From positions 181,755,596 to 181,819,595 of the forward strand of contig NC_090321.1 of NCBI RefSeq assembly GCF_040869045.1: a stretch of DNA of 64,000 bases. Reading direction: 5' to 3'. This DNA is from Eurosta solidaginis (taxonomy: Eukaryota; Arthropoda; Insecta; Diptera; Tephritidae). Below the pieces are notes generated by a model. The model was given only the letters and a program-made list of their open reading frames with translations, was not told where the DNA came from and did no database searches. Positions 22,630-34,528 of the stretch are shown here, one piece after another. A program made the translations under genes and the position numbers. Each line of letters starts with the position of its first letter. The first letter of the stretch is position 1.

Positions 22630-22830
22630 CTAGATAGATAGATAGATAGATAATTAATTGAGGATCGCACTGCGACCATTGGTCTATTGTGCCCTAATCT
22701 GCTTCATAACACCTCATCCAAGCCGACATCTCTGATGAACCCTAGCAGTTCACCTGGCTTGAGGGATTTGATGTGAGAATGCTCTGGTCATGGTGAGCCC
22801 ATAAACTTATCTGTACGTCTTGAGATTGCA
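22630..22830 (-). mobile_element. Probable LINE 3' UTR with (ATCT)n tail
   Basis: A run of about five TAGA units (22632-22653) adjoins a relatively GC-balanced block (GAGGATCGCACTGCGACC, CCTCATCCAAGCCG, TTGAGGGATTTGATG). Read on the minus strand this is a non-coding body ending in a simple tetranucleotide tail, as in several RNase H-bearing LINEs. Nothing upstream confirms a polymerase. Confidence 0.35.
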
Positions 22831-22992
22831 TCAAACGATACTAATTCTCGTGCTTTGATTTTATTCTCCACATTTAAATAATGTTAAATTTAGAGCATTT
22901 TTTCGAAGTACACATTTCCTATTTTGAAATATAATTCAAATTTGACATTATTTTCCATGTGGAAAACACATTATTATAATGTAATAAAAAAA

Positions 22993-23340
22993 TAAATGTA
23001 AGGCGCGATAACCTCCGAAGAGATCTAAGGCCGAGCTTCTCTTCCAATTTGCGTCATGCTCCTCTTGATTTTCCCTACAAATTGGCCGGACGGGACCTAC
23101 ATGTTTTATGCTGGACTCCGAACGGCATCTGCAAGGCAGATGAGTTTTCACTGAGAGCTCTTCATGGCAGAAATACACTCGGAGCGCTTGCCAAACACTG
23201 CCGAGGGGCGACCCCGCTTGGAAAAGTTTTCTTCTAATTGAAAAACCTTATTTCTTAAATTTTGATGTTGCTTTGCCCGGGGTGCGAACCCAGGGCATAC
23301 GGTGTGGCAGGCGGAGCACGCTACCATCACACAACGGTGG
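22993..23340 (-). mobile_element. tRNA-derived SINE, near full length
   Basis: This is the same family as 57311-57680, minus strand. The head at the right end reads CCACCGTTGTGTGATGGTAG, with B box GGGTTCGCACCCCGGGC. It is directly followed at 23341 by a T-run and the RT fragment of the next LINE, so it marks the left edge of that LINE fragment. Confidence 0.9.
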
Positions 23341-23344
23341 ACTT

Positions 23345-24300
23345 TTTTTTCATATCAAAAATGAGGTACCTCAGGGAAGTCATCTAGGACCTTTGCTCTT
23401 TACCCTATTCATAAACGACTTGCCACAGATAATATTACATTCCCATATTATAATGTATGCGGGTGATGTAAAACTTTGCTACACTTACTGTCCTACCGAT
23501 TTGAGTTCCTTGGATCATCTTCAAGCCGACTTAGACTAGTTCCATTGTTGGTGCACAACAAATTTACTATCTTTAAATTGCTCTAAATGTAAGCATATGA
23601 CATTTCACCGAGTGAAACCAGTTTTGAAACCGTATATAATAGATGGTACCCCTTAGGATACTAGTGTAAATGATCTAGGTGTTCTTTTTCATCCGAAACT
23701 GAGTTTCAACATGCATATTTCATCTATTGCCAACAAAGCATTGGGAGTACTTGGGTTCGTTAAAAGATGAGCTACAGAGTTCGATGATCCGTATCTCACT
23801 AAGATTCTTTACACATCGCTGGTCCGCCCAATACTCGAGTATTGCTCATGCGTTTGGTCCCCTGTGTCCCAAAAAAAACATAAAGCGTCTTGAGTCAGTT
23901 CAAAAGCAATTTTTGATATTCGCATTACATGGCCTTAACTGGAACTCAAGTCTCCACCTTCCACCATACAGAAATAGACTTCTTCTTATTATCTTACCCG
24001 TTCTGGAAAACCGGATAATATTACTGGGGGTATTGTTCATCCATAAGCTCATTATTGGAGAAATTGATTCTGTTGACCTTTTCAGCCGATTGTTTTTTGC
24101 AGTTCCTCCTAGGGTTTCCAGACACTACGTTCCTTTTTATTTACCCCTTTGTCGTCGAAACTTTGCCAAAAATAATCCTCTGCTTATCTGGTGCTCGCAC
24201 TACAATGACTTGTATAGCTGTATCAGTCTTGAATGTACTTTTGCCACTATACGTAATGCAATACTCGCTTATCTAAACTAAGAGATACAAGCTAATTTAT
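23345..24300 (+). pseudogene. Truncated LINE reverse transcriptase, sister of the 6744-9822 element
   Basis: Translation starts inside the RT at (E)VPQGSHLGPLLFTLFINDL and parallels the C-terminal half of the 6960-9578 frame through NCSKCK.MTFHRVKP, NDLGVLF, DPYLTKILYTSLVRPILEYC and HYVPFYLPLCRRNFAKN, ending at LAYLN-stop (24279-24281). The two copies look roughly 70-75 percent alike by eye. It is inactive: YADD is YAGD at 23456-23467 (GAT to GGT), stops occur at 23537, about 23653 and 23768 (tryptophan TGG to TGA), and a frame change occurs at the A8 run near 23871. Everything 5' of the RT motif is absent. Confidence 0.9.
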
Positions 24301-24543
24301 TTTTAAAAAAGGCTGGAATTATTATTTCTTCCGTAGAAAACGGGCACGATCGTATAAGGATGGATTGGATACATCGGTACTTCAACCGGTTCGCGCGTTC
24401 CCCCTACTGGGCATCGGGCTCCTTTATGAGCACGTCGCGTCAGCCCCCTTATGGGCACCAAGTTCCTCTCTGAGCACCTTGCGTAAGCTCCCTTCTGAGC
24501 TCTTCACGACGACCCGCCACTGGGGCACATATTAATCTTATAT
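24301..24543 (+). other. LINE 3' flank and short GC-rich duplication
   Basis: After the LINE stop codon comes an A-rich patch, then a GC-rich stretch (24375-24520) in which GGGCATCGGGCTCCTTTATGAGCAC and GGGCACCAAGTTCCTCTCTGAGCAC form two similar 60-bp halves. This may be a remnant 3' UTR. No coding frame. Confidence 0.4.
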
Positions 24544-27500
24544 ACTACTAGCCTTTATCCGCGGCCCCGTCCGCAAGGAGAAATTTAAATATATGGGCTA
24601 TTCGCGTTAGCCTGCTTATCAAGTTATCTGTTTAAAATTTTGTTTTCTGTCTAATGCATTTTATTTTTGTAATTGAGTAAAAAAAAGAACTAAATGAGCT
24701 GATAACCTGATAGGATCCCAAATGATCCCGAAATTATCCAGAAAAAGCTACGAAATGAGCCCCACGCTATCGCGGACGGATTCCGAAAACCGTCCAGAAA
24801 TGCCCCGAAAGGGTCTCCACAAGTTCCCGGAATAGTCCCAAAAAAACCAGAAATGACAACGACACGATTCTAGACATATCCAGATAACCACACAGAAATG
24901 ATCCCTGAAGGTGTTCCAAAATGATCCCGAAAAGGTTCCGAAATGACCATGACGGGCTCCCGGGCGGATCTCAAAAACCATCCAGAAAATATTCAGGAAG
25001 GGTCCCTAAATTATCCCCACATACTCAAGAAAAAGTTCCGAAATGGATCCGAGCGGATCCACGACGGATCGCGAAAACCATACAGAAATGATTCCGTAAG
25101 GGTCCCAAAATGACCCAAATGGGATCCCGCACAGATCCAGAAATGATCCCGGAAGGGTCCAAAAACTATACCGGAAAAGTAACAAAAATCCCGAAATGGC
25201 TCCTACGGCATCCCGGACGGATCCAAAAATGATCTCGGAAGGGTCCCCAAATGATCCCAAAATGGTCCCGAAATGACCCTGATGGATCCGGCAAATTCAT
25301 CAAGAAATTATGCCGGAAGGGTCCCCAAATGATCCCGTATTAGCCACGAAAAGGTCCCGAAATAACCCCGACGGGATCCCGGACAAATCCCGAAAACCAT
25401 CCAGAAATAATGCCGGAAGGGATCCCAAATGATTCCGACAAAGTCCCGCATTGATTCCGCAATGAAAACCATCCAGAAGTGATGCCGGAAAGGTCCTCAA
25501 ATAATCACCTAATAGTCCCAAAATGACCCTGACGGCATCCCGGTCAGATCCCGAAATCCATCCAGAAATGATCTTGGGAGGGTCTCAAAATGGTCCCGAA
25601 AGTGTCTGGGAAAAGTCCAGAAATTACCCTGACGGGATCCCGGACGAATCCTGAAAACCAATCTTAAATGATGCCGAAAAAGTCCCGAAATGACCCTGGT
25701 GGGACCCCGAATGGATCCCGAAAACTATCCAGAAATGATGCCGGAAAAGTCCTCAAATGATCTCCTAATAGTTTCGAAAAGACCCTGACCGGACCCCGAA
25801 AGGATCCCGAAAACTATCCAGAAATGATGTCGGAAAGGTCCTCAAATGATCTCCTAATAGTTCCGAAAAGACCCTGACGGGATCCCGATCGGATCCCGAC
25901 AACTATCTAGAAATGATGCCGAAAGGGTTCCCAAATGATCCCGTATTAGTCGCGAAAAAGTCCCGAAATGACCCCGACGGGATCCCGGAGGGATCCCGAA
26001 AACCATCCAGAAATGATGCCGAAAGGGTTCCCAAATGATCCCGTATAAGTCGCGAAAAAGTCCCGAAATGACCCCGACGGGATCCCGGACGGATCCCGAA
26101 AACCATCCAGAAATGATCCCGAAAAAGTCCCGAAATGACCCCGACGGGATCCCGGACGGATCCCGAAAACCATCCAGAAATGATGCCGAAAGGGTTCCCA
26201 AATGATCCCGTATAAGTCACGAAAAAGTCCCGAAATGACCCCGACGGGATCCCGGACGGATCCCGAAAACCATCCAGAAATGATGCCGGAAGAGCCCCCA
26301 AATGATCCCGAAAAAGTCCCCAAATGACCCCGACGAGATCCCGGACGGATCCCGAAAACCATCCAGAAATGATGCCGGAAGAGCCCCCAAATAACCCCGA
26401 CGAGATCCGGGACGGATCCCGAAAACCATCCAGAAATGATGCCGGAAGAGCCCCCAAATGATCCCGAAAAAGTCCCCAAATGACCCCGACGAGATCCCGG
26501 ACGGATCCCGAAAGCCATCCAGAAATGATGCCGGAAGAGGCCCCAAATGATACCGAAAAAGTCCCCAAATTACCCCGACGAGATCCTGGACGGATCCCGA
26601 AAACCATCCTGAAATGATGCCGAAAGGGTCCCCAAATGATCCCGACGAGATCCCGGACGGATCCCGAAAACCATCCAGAAATTATGCCGGAAGAGGCCCC
26701 AAATGATCCCGAAAAAGTCCCCAAATTACCCGACGAGATCCCGGACGGATCCCGAAAACCATCCAGAAATGATGCCGAAAGGGTCTCCAAATGTTCCCGT
26801 ATTAGTCGCGAAAAAGTTCTGAAATGACCCCGACGGGATGCCGGACGAATCCCGCAGACTATCCAGAAATGATGCCTAAAGGGACCCAAAATAACCCCGA
26901 AAAAGTCCCGTAATGATCCCGGCAACCATCAAGAATTTATCTCTCGAAGGTACGCAAATAATCCCGATATTACCCTGATGGGATCCCGGACGGATCCCGA
27001 AAACCATCCAGAAATGATCCCGGAAGGGTCCCAAAATGCTCCCGAAATAGTCCCGAAAAAGTCCCGAAATTACCCCGGCGGGATCCCGGACGGATCCCGA
27101 AAACCATCCAGAAATGATCCCGGAAGGGTCTCCATATGAGGTGAAGCTAATTATAAAACCATGTTAATAAGGCAGCAGGCGCATTGGAGCGAATGAAAAG
27201 TTACATAGAAACATACAGGTAAAGCTAATAAAAGCGTGCTAATAAAAACAATTGAAGGAGGCCGGATGGCGGGAGTAAAAGGAGAGGACCACTGATCGTT
27301 CCTCCAAAATTGTCTAGATATCGATCTGTATGTGCCAGATACCAAAAACTATTGACTTAGGAGAAAATTTATATTGAGTTATAACAATTGATAGATTTTA
27401 CACCAGAGTGCCGATAAAGGGGGGAGGGGCGGAGGGTGTCACTGCTTACTTTGTAAGCCCTCGACTTATTTGACCCCTTGAGTCTGTGATATTGGTGAAG

Positions 27501-27890
27501 GCCAGTATACGTAAAGTTATAATGTGTAAAAATTATTAAAAAGTAATTGCTCGAAGGGGTCGTGAGACCCCCACCCCTCTTTCCATGTTCGAAAAAAATT
27601 TCGCCAGTAGACTACTGTCTGTGTCCCAAATTTCATCGAAATCCGTGTAGCCATTCTGGCGTGATTCAGTCGCAAAGACGAAAAAATATAATAATTAAAT
27701 TATAACTGTTCCTAGGGGGCGGCGACCACACCCCTTTTGAAAAATATATAGCTAGTAGATCCTTCTAGACTATTGGCTATATGTGTGCAAAATTTCATCC
27801 AAATCGGTCCAGCCTTTCTTGCGTTATTGAGTCACAAAGACAAACGTCTGGACAAACATCCAAACATCCAAACTTTCCCATTTATAATAT
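24544..27890 (+). mobile_element. Composite minisatellite unit 1
   Basis: 5' block 24544-24715: CTAGCCTTTATCCGCGGCCCC with a small GCGG/CCGC hairpin, GTTAGCCTGCTTATCAAGTT, then a T-rich part to GAGCTGATAACCTGATAGG. Minisatellite about 24716-27127. 3' block 27128-27890: GGTGAAGCTAATTATAAAA, a GGAGG/GGCGGGAG stretch, two related 165-bp halves each with CAAATTTCATCnAAATC and GCGTnATTnAGTC, then two 8-bp AAACATCC repeats and ACTTTCCCATTTATAATAT. The next unit starts immediately. The style of the two ends is common to non-autonomous arthropod repeats, but the superfamily is not settled by this sequence. Strand is given for the orientation of the blocks. Confidence 0.8.
24716..27127 (+). repeat. 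Minisatellite array of unit 1
   Basis: The left third is irregular (11-12 bp submotifs such as GATCCCGAAAT in diverse order). From about 25850 it settles into 89-100 bp monomers built around GATCCCGGACGGATCCCGAAAA and CATCCAGAAATGATGCC. A homogenised stretch at 26200-26780 has GACGAGATCC and GGAAGAGCCCCC diagnostic bases and an 89-bp period, shared with unit 4. Minus-strand open frames here (up to 340 codons) are spurious. Confidence 0.9.
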
Positions 27891-28055
27891 ACTAGCCTTT
27901 ACCCGCGGCCCCGTCCGCAAGGAGAAAATTAAATATATGGGATATTCACGTTAGCCTGCTTATCAAGTTATCTGTTTAAAAAGATGTTTCTGTCTAATAC
28001 ATTTTATTTTTGTAATTGAGTAAAAAAAGAACTAAATGAGCTGATAACCTGATAG

Positions 28056-31000
28056 GATCCCCAAATGATCCCGAAATTATCCAGAAAAATCCACGAAATG
28101 ACCCCGACGCTATCGCGGACAGATCCCGAAAACCATCTAGAAATGCCACGGAAGGCTCTCCAAAGTTCCCGGAATAGTCCCAAAAAACCCGAAATGACAA
28201 CGACACGATTCTAGACTTATCCAGAGAACCACAAAGAAATGATGCCTGAAGGGTACCAAAATGATCCCGAAATAGTCCCGAAAAAGTTCCGAAATGACCC
28301 TGACGGGCTCCCGGACGGTTCTCAAAAACCATCCAGAAAATATCCAGGAAGGGTCCTTAGGGGATCCACGACAGATCGCGAAAACCATACAGAAATTATT
28401 CCGGAAGGGTCCCAAAATGATCCCGTATTAGTCCCGAAAAAGTCCTGAAATGACCCCGACGGGATCCCAGACGGATTCCGAAAACTATCCAGAAATGATG
28501 ACGGAAAGATCCTCAAATGATGCCCTAATAGTCCCGAAATGACCCTGACGGGATCTCGAACGGACTCCTAAATGACCCTGACGGGATCCCGGACAGATCT
28601 CGAAATCCATCCAGAAATGATTTTGGAAGGCCCCAAAATAATCCCGAAACAATCTCCGAAAAGTCCAGAAATTACCCCAAAAACTAACCAGAAATGATCC
28701 CGAAATGACCGAAAACCATCCAGAAATTATGCCGGAAGGGACCCCTAATGATCCCGAATACTATACAGAAATGATGCCGGAAAATACCCCAAATGATCCC
28801 GAAATAGTCCCGAAAAAGTTCCGAAATGACCCGGAAGGGATCCCGGACGGATCCCGAAAACCATCCAGAAATTATGCCGAAAGGGTCCCCAAATGATCCG
28901 ATACCAGTCGATAAAAAGTCCCGAAATAACCCCGACGGGATCCCGGACGGATCCTCAAAATCATATAGAAATGATTCCGGAAGGTACCCCAAAGATCCCG
29001 AAATAGTCCCGAAATGACCCTGGCAGGATCCCGTACGGATCCCGAAAACCACCCAGAAATTATGCCGAAAGGCTCCCCTAATTATCCCGTATTAGTCCCG
29101 AAAAAGTCCTGAAATGACCCCGACGGAATTCCTGACGGATCCCGAAAAGCATCCAGAAATAATGCCGAAAGGGTCCCCAAATCATCCCGTATTAGTCGAG
29201 AAAAAGTCCTGAATTGACCCCGTTGGGATATCGGATGGATCCCGAAAACTCTCCAGAAATGATGCCGGAAGGTATCCCGAAATAGTCCCGAAATGACCCT
29301 GACGGGATCCCGGACGGATCCTCAAAACCATATAGAAATGATGCCGGAAGGTACCCCAAAGGATCCCGAAATAGTTCCGTAATGAACCTGACGGGATCCC
29401 GAACGGATCCCATAAACCATCGAAAAATGGTGCCGGAAGGTATCTCAAATGATCCCGAAATAGTACCGAAATGACCCTGACGGGATCCCGGACGGATCCC
29501 GAAAACCATCTAGAAATGATGCCGGAAGGTACCCCAAATGATCCCGAAATATTCCCGAAATTACCCCGACGGGTTCCCGGACGGATCCCGAGAAGCATCC
29601 AGATATGATGCCGAAAGGGTCCACAAATGATCCCGACGAGATCCCGGACGGATCCCGAAAACCATCCTGAAATGATGCCGAAAGGGTCCCCAAATGATCC
29701 CGACGAGATCCCGGACGGATCCCGAAAACCATCCAGAAATGATGCCGAAAGGGTTCCCAAATGATCCCGTATAAGTCGCGAAAAAGTCCCGAAATGACCA
29801 AGACGGGATCCCGGACGGATCCCGAAAACCATCCAGAAATGATGCCGAAAGCGTCCCCAAATGATCCCGTATTAGTCGAGAAAAAGTTCCGAAATGACCC
29901 CGACGGGATCCCGGACGGATCCCGAAAACCATCTAGAAATGATGCCGGAAGGTACCCCAAATGATCACGAAATAGTCCCGAAATGACCCCGACGGGATCC
30001 CGGACGGATCCCGAAAACCATCCAGAAATGATGCCGAAAGCGTCCCCAAATGATCCCGTATTAGTCGAGAAAAAGTCCCGAAATGACCCCGACGGGTTCC
30101 CGGACGGATCCCGAAAAGCATCCAGATATGATGCCGAAAGGGTCCCCAAATGATCCCGTATAAGTCGAGAAAAAGTCCCGAAATGACCAAGACGTGATCC
30201 CGGACGGATCCCGAAAACCATCTAGCAATGATGACGGAAGCTACCTTAAATGATCCTGTATTAGTCGAGAAAAAGTCCCGAAATTACCACGACGGGATCC
30301 CGGACGGATCCAGAAAACCATCTAGAAATGAAGCCGGAAGGTACCCCAAATGATACCGAAATAGTCCCGAAATGACCCTGACGGGATCCCGGACGGATCC
30401 CGAAAACCATCTAGAAATGAAGCCGGTAGGTACACCAAATGATCCCGAAATAGTACCGAAATGACCCTGACGGGATCCCGGACGGATCCCGAAAACCATC
30501 TAGAAATGAAGCCGGTAGGTACACCAAATGATCCCGAAATAGTACCGAAATGACCCTGATTGGATCCTGGACGGATCCCGAAAACCATCTAGCAATGATG
30601 CCGGAAGGTACCTCAAATGAACCCGTATTAGTCGAGAAAAAGGCCCAAAATTACCCTGAAGGGATCCCGAAAACCATACAGAAATCATGCCGAAAAGTTC
30701 CCGAAATGATCCCGTATAAGTCGAGAAAAAGTCCCGAAATGACCAAGACGGGATCCCGGACGGATCCCGAAAACCATCCAGAAATGATGCCGAAAGCGTA
30801 CCCAAATGATCCCGTATTAGTCGAGAAAAAGCCCCGAACTGACCCCGACGGGATCCCGGACGGATCCCGAAAACCATCTAGAAATGATGCCGGAAGGTAC
30901 CCCAAATGATCCCGAAATAGTCCCGAAATGACCAAGACGGGTTCCCGGACGGATCCCGAAAACCATCTAGCAATGGTGACGGAAGCTACCCTAAATGATC

Positions 31001-33736
31001 CTGTATTAGTCGAGAAAAAGTCCCGAAATTATCACGACGGGATCCCGGACGGATCCCGAAAACCATCTAGAAATGATGCCGGAAGGTACCCCAAATGATC
31101 CCGAAATAGTCCCGAAATGGCCCCGACGGGATCCCGGACGGATCCCGAAAACCATCCAGAAATGATGCCGAAAGCGTCCCCAAATGATCCCGTATTAGTC
31201 GAGAAAAAGTCCCGAAATGACCCCGACGGGTTCCCGGACGGATCCCGAAAAGCATCCAGATATGATGCCGAAAGGGTCCACAAATGATCCCGTATAAGTC
31301 GAGAAAAAGTTCCGAAATGACCAAGACGGGATCCCGGACGGATCCCGAAAACCATCCAGAAATGATGCCGAAAGCGTCCCCAAATGATCCCGTATTAGTC
31401 GAGAAAAAGTTCCGAAATGACCCCGACGGGATCCCGGACGGATCCCGAAAACCATCTAGAAATGATGCCGGAAGGTACCCCAAATGATCCCGAAATAGTC
31501 CCGAAATGACCCCGACGGGATCCCGGACGGATCCCGAAAACCATCCAGAAATGATGCCGAAAGCGTCCCCAAATGATCCCGTATTAGTCGAGAAAAAGTC
31601 CCGAAATGACCCCGAAGGGTTCCCGGACGGATCCCGAAAAGCATCCAGATATGATGCCGAAAGGGTCCCCAAATGATCCCGTATAAGTCGAGAAAAAGTT
31701 CCGAAATTACCAAGACGGGATCCCGGACGGATCCCGAAAACCATCTAGCAATGATGACGGAAGCTACCTTAAATGATCCTGTATTAGTCGAGAAAAAGTC
31801 CCGAAATTACCACGACGGGATCCCGGACGGATCCAGAAAACCATCTAGAAATGAAGCCGGAAGGTACCCCAAATGATACCGAAATAGTCCCAAAATGACC
31901 CTGACGGGATCCCGGACGGATCCCGAAAACCATCTAGAAATGAAGCCGGTAGGTACACCAAATGATCCAGAAATAGTACCGAAATGACCCTGACGGGATC
32001 CCGGACGGATCCCGAAAACCATCTAGAAATGAAGCCGGTAGGTACACCAAATGATCCCGAAATAGTACCGAAATGACCCTGATTGGATCCTGGACGGATC
32101 CCGAAAACCATCTAGCAATGATGCCGAAAGGTACCTCAAATGAACCCGTATTAGTCGAGAAAAAGGCCCAAAATTACCCTGAAGGGATCCCGAAAACCAT
32201 ACAGAAATGATGCCGAAAAGTTCCCGAAATGATCCCGTATAAGTCGAGAAAAAGTCCCGAAAAGACCAAGACGGGATCCCGGACGGATCCCGAAAACCAT
32301 CCAGAAATGATGCCGAAAGCGTACCCAAATGATCCCGTATTAGTCGAGAAAAAGCCCCGAACTGACCCCGACGGGATCCCGGACGGATCCCGAAAACCAT
32401 CTAGAAATGATGCCGGAAGGTACCCCAAATGATCCCGAAATAGTCCCGAAATGACCCCGACGGGATCCCGGACGGATCCCGAAAACCATCCAGAAATGAT
32501 GCCGAAAGCGTCCCCAAATGATCCCGTATTAGTCGATAAAAAGTCCCGAAATGACCCCGACGGGTTCCCGGACGGATCCTGAAAAGCATCCAGAGATAAT
32601 GCCGAAAGGGTCCCCAAATGATCCAGTATAAGTCGAGAAAAAGTCCCGAAATGACCAAGACGGGATCCCGGACGGATCCCTAAAACCATCTAGCAATGAT
32701 GCCGGAAGCTACCCCAAATGATCCCGTATTAGTCGAGAAAAACCCCAGAAATGACCCCGACGGGATCCCTGATGGATTCCGAAAACCATCTAGAAATGAT
32801 GCCGGAAGGTACCTCAAAGGAACCCGTATTAGTCGAGAAAAAGTCCCAAAATGACTCTGAAGGGATCCCGAACGGATCCCGAAAACCATACAGAAATGAT
32901 GCCGAAAAGGTCCCCAAATGATCCCGCATTAGTCGAGAAAAAGTCCCGAAATGACCACGACGGGATCCCTGATGGATCCCGAAAACCATCTAGAAATGAT
33001 GCCGGAAGGTACCTCAAAGGAACCCGTATTAGTCGAGAAAAAGTCCCAAAATGACCCTGAAGGGATCCCGAACGGATCCCGAAAACCATACAGAAATGAT
33101 GCCGAAAACGTCCCCAAATGATCCCGTATTAGTCGAGAAAAAGTCCCGAAATGACCCCGACGGGATCCCGGACGGATCCCGAAAACCATCGAGAAATGAT
33201 GCCGAAAGCGTCCCCAAATGATCCCGTATTAGTCAAGAAAGGGCCCCGAAATGACCCTGACGGGATACGGACGGAACCCGAAAACCATCCAGAAACGATG
33301 CCGAAAGGGTCCTCAAATGATCCCGTATCAGTCGAGAAAAAGTCCAGAAATGACCCCGACGGGACCCGGACGGATACCGAAAACCATCCAGAAATGATGC
33401 CGAAAGGGCCCCCAAATGATCCCGTCTTAGTCGAGAAAAAGTTCCGAAATGACCCCGACGGGATCCCGGACGGATCCCGAAAACCGTCCAGAAATGATGC
33501 CGGAAGGGTCCCCAAATGATCGCGAAATAGTCCCGAAAATGTCCCAAAATAATCCCGACGGAATCCCGGACGGATCCCGAAAACTATACACAAATGATCC
33601 CGGAAGTGTCCCAAAATAATCCCGGAATAGTCCCGAAAAAGTCCAGAAATGACACCGGCGGGATCGCGGACGGATCCCGAAAACCATCCAGAAATGATCC
33701 CGGAAGGGTCTCGATATGACCCAAACGGGATTCCAA
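28056..33736 (+). repeat. Minisatellite array of unit 2 (100-bp and about 90-bp monomers)
   Basis: Two monomer types alternate. A 100-bp type contains GATCCCGTATTAGTCGAGAAAAAGT and recurs in exact 100-bp steps at about 32829, 32929, 33029 and 33129. A shorter type has GATCCCGAAATAGTCCCGAAAT and GGAAGGTACCCC or GGTAGGTACACC. Between about 29700 and 32746 they are arranged in two copies of a 1,523-bp higher-order repeat. Confidence 0.9.
29700..32746 (+). repeat. 1,523-bp higher-order repeat, two copies
   Basis: Distinctive combinations recur exactly 1,523 bp apart: CTACCTTAAATGATCCTGTA at 30241 and 31764, and the paired GGTAGGTACACC monomers near 30426 and 31949. Open-frame edges shift by the same amount (29964/31487, 30221/31744, 30499/32022, 30909/32432). 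The copies differ by few substitutions, so this is a recent tandem duplication inside the array. Outer limits are estimates. Confidence 0.85.
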
Positions 33737-34528
33737 ATAGGGTGAAGATAATTATAAAACCATGTTAATAAGGCAACAGGCGCGTTGGAGCGAATGAAAA
33801 GTTACAAAGAAACATACAGGTAAAGCTAATAAAAGCGTGCTAATAAAAACAATTGAAGGAGGGTGGATGGCGGGAGGAGGAGAGTACCACTGATCGTTTT
33901 TCCAAAATTGTTTAGATCTCGATCTGTATGAGCCAGATACCAAAAATTATTGATTTTAGGACAAAATTTACATTGAGTTATAACAATTTATAGATTTTGC
34001 ACGAGAGGGGAAAGGAGGGGGGTGTGTATCACTGTTCACTTTGTAAGCCCTCGACTTATTTCACCCATTGAGTTTGTAATATTGGTGAAGGTCAGTATAC
34101 GTAAAGTTATAATGTGTAAAAATTGTTAAAAAGTAATTATTCGAAAGGGTCGTGGGACCCCCTTCCCCCTTTCCATGTTCGAAAAAAATTTCGCCAGTAG
34201 CTTATTATCTCTGTCCCAAATTTCATCAAAATCCGTGAAGCCGTTCTGGCGTGATTCAGTCGCAAAGACAAAAAAATATAATAATTAAATTATAACTGTT
34301 CTTAGGGGGCGGTGGCCACGCCCCTTTTGAAAAACATATAGCTAGTAGACCCTTCTAGACTATTGGCTATATGTGTGCAAAATTTCATCCAAATCGGTCC
34401 AGCCGTTCTTGCGTGATTGAGTCACAAAGACAAACGTCTGGACAAACATTCAAACATCCAAACATCCAAACATCTAAACATCCAAACATCCAAACATCTT
34501 CACATCCAAACTTTGCCATTTATGATAT

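Larger units (their letters stand above)
27891..34528 (+). mobile_element. Composite minisatellite unit 2
   Basis: This is the longest unit. 5' block 27891-28055, array about 28056-33736, 3' block 33737-34528 with about eight 8-bp tail repeats (34443-34508). The first 300 bp of the array (CGACGCTATCGCGGAC, ACGACACGATTCTAGAC, CCAGAGAACCACA) and the last 150 bp (CCGGCGGGATCGCGGAC) match the same positions in the other units, while the interior differs. Confidence 0.85.

Noticed and set aside
25903..26925. 340-codon minus-strand open frame in unit 1
   Set aside because: Same cause: it is entirely minisatellite, and equivalent frames overlap it in other phases.
27151..27345. 64-codon minus-strand frame with a hydrophobic stretch, found again at 33752-33943 and partly at 38924-39124
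   Set aside because: It lies in the conserved 3' block and its repetition follows from DNA duplication. In units 4 and 5 the frame is broken, so there is no sign of protein-level selection.
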